From contig WPIO01000016.1 of NCBI GenBank assembly GCA_009760855.2, forward strand, positions 126,001 through 190,000: DNA of 64,000 bases, written 5' to 3'. Below the pieces are notes generated by a model. The model worked only from the letters and a program-made list of their open reading frames with translations, had not been told where the DNA came from and made no database searches. Below are positions 61,276 to 64,000 of this stretch, piece by piece (the first letter of the stretch is position 1; each line of letters starts with the position of its first letter). The translations under genes were made by a program, and so were the position numbers. This DNA is from Cristatella mucedo. Taxonomy: Eukaryota > Bryozoa > Phylactolaemata > Cristatellidae.

Positions 61276-61486
61276 GAATACGTACAGCGGTGGCGAATCT
61301 GGCCAGATTCTTCGTTAGCAGTGGATTCATTTGTCAATGGAGAAATGTGCAGTGATGTCTAGATAAGGCAGTGTCCAGGGTTGTGCTATGCAAATCCGGG
61401 CGCCTCCCATATATCAGGATGTCAGACATGATTTCGTGAGCACATGCACTCGAACATAGAGACTGTTTCACAGCTCATCATTGCAG

Positions 61487-61690
61487 GCTCGTGCCTTCGG
61501 CCACATATCGACGGTGCCACGGTGCATCTGGAGGACAGCGCTCAGGATGGCAAGCCGCTGCCCGCACCGTTCCAGCTGCTGCACGGCTCCACGATCTCGG
61601 TCGCTTGCGACAGCAAGTTGGCGTTAACCGACAGCAGACAGCCGAGCTGCATCAATGGCACGTGGTCATCGATGCCGCAATGCGTTCCTC
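61487..61690 (+). CDS. Exon 9: CCP6 (sushi, long form)
   Basis: The acceptor is cagctcatcattgcag| and the donor is GTTCCTC|GTAAGT; 204 bases, phase 1-1. Cysteines occur in RSCLRPHIDG, ISVACDSKLALTD, QPSCINGTW and PQCVP. The spacer between the first and second Cys is long (with an acidic stretch HLEDSAQDGK), and the usual Gly-Tyr after the second Cys is replaced by Asp-Ser-Lys, so this is a divergent CCP. NGT before the Trp is a possible N-glycosylation sequon. Confidence 0.88.
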
Positions 61691-61973
61691 GTAAGTCTGG
61701 CCGGCTGCCCGGATCTCGCCAGCTTGGCTGCTGCTCGCTGCGACCGATGATCTCGATTCGAGCAACTCGATCAACCGACTGCGATCAACTCCCTGCTGCG
61801 GCTGCTGCAGCTGTGCCGGAACGGAAGTCGCAGTGCCAGAAATGCGAATGCAGGACTCGCTAGCGGCCCTACCACGCAAGCAGTGCTGCCGGAGCATAGG
61901 CTGAGCAAGCGCGACTCCGATATTTCCGCCGCAACGTTGCCGATGGGAAGACGCTCGCGCCGCCTCTTTCCAG

Positions 61974-62150
61974 TTGGCTGCAGGCAGAGGCCGAGCGAAA
62001 TCGAGAACGGCGTCGTGCAGTACAGAGGCAGTAACCACGGCGACCGAGCTCGCTACCGCTGCAACGCCGGCTTCAGTCTCAGAGGCGAACCGTATGTGCA
62101 GTGCATGGGTGGCGAGTGGCAGAGCGGCCCGCTGCCTCACTGCGTGCCAG
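61974..62150 (+). CDS. Exon 10: CCP7 (sushi)
   Basis: The acceptor is ccgcctctttccag| and the donor is GTGCCAG|GTGAGT; 177 bases, phase 1-1. Cysteines occur in LGCRQRPSEIENG, ARYRCNAGFSLRG, VQCMGGEW and PHCVPG, all in standard positions. The introns on either side are short (283 and 135 bases), so CCP6-CCP8 form a compact 3' cluster. Confidence 0.92.
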
Positions 62151-62285
62151 GTGAGTGAGAGGAGAGAGGAGGCCGGAAGCAGAGCCGAAGCTTCGGCCCC
62201 TCCCCCGTCGCCACCGATGCGTCTGCTGCTCGCAAAACCAAAGCAGAGCAGCTGCAAGGCTGGCCTGCGCTTCTGCGCTCTGCAG

Positions 62286-62424
62286 TGTTCTGCTCGCACC
62301 CCGGCGAGCTGGCCAACGGCCGCATCCTGCTGGCCGACAGCCGCGGCACCATGGAGTATCCGGCCTACATCGAGATGGTGGGCCATGGCGACAGCGTGGC
62401 TTACTACTGTCAGGCCGGCTTCAG
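62286..62424 (+). CDS. Exon 11: first half of CCP8
   Basis: The acceptor is ttctgcgctctgcag| and the donor is GGCTTCAG|GTACGG; 139 bases, phase 1 in and phase 2 out. It encodes VFCSHPGELANGRIL and then VAYYCQAGF, covering the first two cysteines. The loop between them is longer than usual (LADSRGTMEYPAYIEMV). The split inside the module is analogous to CCP5 (exons 7/8). Confidence 0.9.
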
Positions 62425-62554
62425 GTACGGCGGCTAGCAGCAGCAGCAACAGCGACAATGCCGACTGGTGCATGCGGCTGACGGCGCGCGGGCTTTGCTT
62501 TGTTGGCCTTTAGCTTGAACTTTCCCCGAGCTTAGCAGTAGACAGGCACCAGTG

Positions 62555-62557
62555 TGC

Positions 62558-62654
<97 letters not shown>

Positions 62655-62664
62655 GGGGGGGGGG
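62555..62664. repeat. (GT)n followed by poly-G in intron 11
   Basis: About 90 bases of (GT)n and then a run of 12 G. Confidence 0.94.
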
Positions 62665-62684
62665 TCACGAGAGCGGCACGCCGG

Positions 62685-62732
62685 CGCATGCTTCGGCTGT
62701 GCTGTGGCCGCACAGCACAGCCGAAGCATGCG
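62685..62732. repeat. Perfect inverted repeat, 22-bp arms, 4-bp loop, in intron 11
   Basis: CGCATGCTTCGGCTGTGCTG plus TG (62685-62706) faces its exact complement (62711-62732) around GCCG. It lies 20 bases past the GT/poly-G tract, inside the intron that splits CCP8. Confidence 0.92.
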
Positions 62733-63135
62733 TGCGCTGCTCTGCCGAATGAAACTCCCTGGAGCCGACACGTCATGGCCGGCTGCTGCCGCGTGACGTC
62801 GCTGCTTGAGCTGCTGCAGTCAGTGCTGGCTGTCTGCAACCCACTTCCCTGCGGGGCTTACAGCAGGCTGGCGTTCAAGATGGCGTATGGTCACGTGTCG
62901 CGCCGGGTTACAGCTGCTTGCTGCGACGGCTGAACGGCTGAAGCTTTCGCCTGCGTTAAGCTTGACAAATGAAACGATGGCGTCTCCTCTTTTTCTTGCC
63001 ACTTTTCTCCATGTCGACCTTTACCCCCAGAGGCTTGCACAAGTTTTAAATACTGGCCTCTTCTCCAAGTCGTCAGAGCAGTTTCGTTGCCTTTTCTTTG
63101 GCCGTGCCTACATGCACCTTCCTCGCCTGCTGCAG

Positions 63136-63252
63136 GCTGGTGGGACCGTCTGCGGCCACGTGCATAGCGGGAGCCTGGAGCCCTGAGAGCAGACCGCTCT
63201 GCGTCAGCGGGCAGCATCCCGAGCAGCCGCCCAGCATCGCCAACATGAGAAC
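63136..63252 (+). CDS. Exon 12: second half of CCP8 and C-terminal tail
   Basis: The acceptor is tcgcctgctgcag| and the proposed donor is GAGAAC|GTGAGC; 117 bases, phase 2 in and phase 2 out. It encodes RLVGPSAATCIAGAWSPES, then PLCVSGQHPEQPPSIANMRT, which supplies cysteines three and four and the conserved Trp of CCP8 and then leaves the CCP fold. The frame stays open to the donor, so at least one more exon is expected. The peptide fits exon 11 exactly at the spliced Arg codon. Confidence 0.85.
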
Positions 63253-63772
63253 GTGAGCAGAGCAGACGTGCCCACCGCGCCGCAGCTGCCAGCCGCTCGG
63301 GGGGCTGCTGCTACGGCGGCAGCGTCACCGTTGCTGAAGCACGGCGTAGCCAAGGCCGAGATGGACCATTGTTGGCTACCCGCAAAGCAGCCCGGCCTCC
63401 TATGTTCGTCGGTCGGAGGCGTTTTTTCTCTCTCGCTGGCACCGTGAATGCCTGGACGGCAGGCTCGCGGTTCGTCTGCCTATTCATGACGACTAGTTCT
63501 TGCTGCTCGTCGTGACGTCAGCAAATCGTCGCGAGGGCAAGTTTGGAGAGCCCGGAAGTGTTGAGCGCCATGGCTGATTTACTGACTGCTGCTTCGACTA
63601 GCGCTAGGACGGACTAGACACTCAGGCTGAGGCTCCTACTGCACGAGCCAATAGCATCGCGAGACACTCCTACTGCACGAGCCAATAGCATGGTGCACGC
63701 GAGGCTCGGCGTTGCCATCTTATGCTTCGTCGCCGGTGGAGTCTGCTACTGCACCATCGACAGCTGCTGCAG
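63253..63772 (+). other. Downstream of exon 12, no firm gene
   Basis: A direct duplication of CTCCTACTGCACGAGCCAAT plus AGCAT occurs at about 63,631 and 63,667. No polyadenylation signal or exon is certain. Confidence 0.45.
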
Positions 63773-63983
63773 CTGTTTTCTGCCTGCGGTCGTGACAGAC
63801 GGCTGCTGCCGCCGCCGGTGCCGCGACAGACGGACGAGCTCGTCATCACCTCCGACCTCGTCGGCCATAAACTCGAAACAAGTGCCTTTCGTTCTGCCCT
63901 TCGTATCCCTTGTGAAAATGACAACTCCCTGCTTTCAGACAGCTCTGCTTACGGGGCTCGTAGGGATGCCACTTTTTCTTGAC
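63773..63983 (+). CDS. Possible further 3' exon of the WAP/CCP gene (tentative)
   Basis: If the AG at 63771-63772 (gctgctgcag|CTG) is used after the phase 2 donor of exon 12, the frame stays open past 63983 to the window edge. The predicted peptide starts TCFLPAVVTDGCCRRRCRD, followed by a Ser/Pro stretch and a hydrophobic run (VPFVLPFVSLV). A basic cluster followed by a hydrophobic stretch would fit the C-terminal processing reported for LEV-9. There is no homology I can recognise, codon use is unremarkable, and about 70 open codons can arise by chance. A GAC|GTGAGA donor at 63983 is possible. Confidence 0.25.
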
Positions 63984-64000
63984 GTGAGACGGCGAGCGAA

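Overview
This is animal (metazoan) nuclear DNA, most likely from an invertebrate, and not prokaryotic. Genes are split by GT-AG introns. There are dozens of (CT)n/(GA)n and (CA)n microsatellites, many minisatellites, decayed non-LTR retrotransposons (LINEs), tRNA-derived SINEs and a GC/CpG-rich block at about 27.4-38.6 kb. The species cannot be named from the sequence. The gene type (WAP plus eight CCP/sushi modules) is known from ecdysozoans as C. elegans LEV-9 and fly Hasp, so a protostome is the best guess.

The main gene lies on the + strand from about 31.47 kb to at least 63.25 kb. Twelve exons can be joined by consensus splice sites with phases that agree at every junction: a signal peptide (31467-31545), a WAP four-disulfide module (33455-33616), CCP1 (37139-37399), CCP2 (39898-40077), CCP3 (40243-40431), CCP4 (48354-48530), CCP5 in two half exons (52764-52848 and 56782-56873), CCP6 (61487-61690), CCP7 (61974-62150) and CCP8 in two half exons (62286-62424 and 63136-63252). 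They give 1,862 coding bases (620 codons plus two bases), and the frame is still open at the last donor. The order signal peptide - WAP - 8 CCP is the layout described for LEV-9, a secreted scaffold that clusters acetylcholine receptors at synapses. A synaptic extracellular scaffold role is therefore inferred. The terminal exon is not proven within the window.

Upstream (1-27 kb) is mostly repeats. One candidate exon of a beta-propeller-like protein (about 897-1533) carries an apparent frameshift at a perfect 26-bp hairpin. The rest is LINE family A (CR1/L2-like, tail hairpin plus (ATT)n), LINE family B, two tRNA-type SINE families, and minisatellites with 11, 12, 16, 18, 26, 41 and 47-bp units. 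SINE family 1 shares its 3' tail hairpin with LINE A, which suggests it borrows the LINE A machinery. One LINE A copy (about 20,089-21,038) sits nested inside an older one.

From 27.4 to 31.4 kb a CpG-rich region probably holds the promoter and 5' UTR of the WAP/CCP gene. The introns carry long pyrimidine tracts, nearly all with CT on the sense strand, including about 1.36 kb of almost pure pyrimidine in the intron between CCP4 and CCP5. Several perfect inverted repeats with 20-26-bp arms and mostly 3-4-base loops are scattered through the window.
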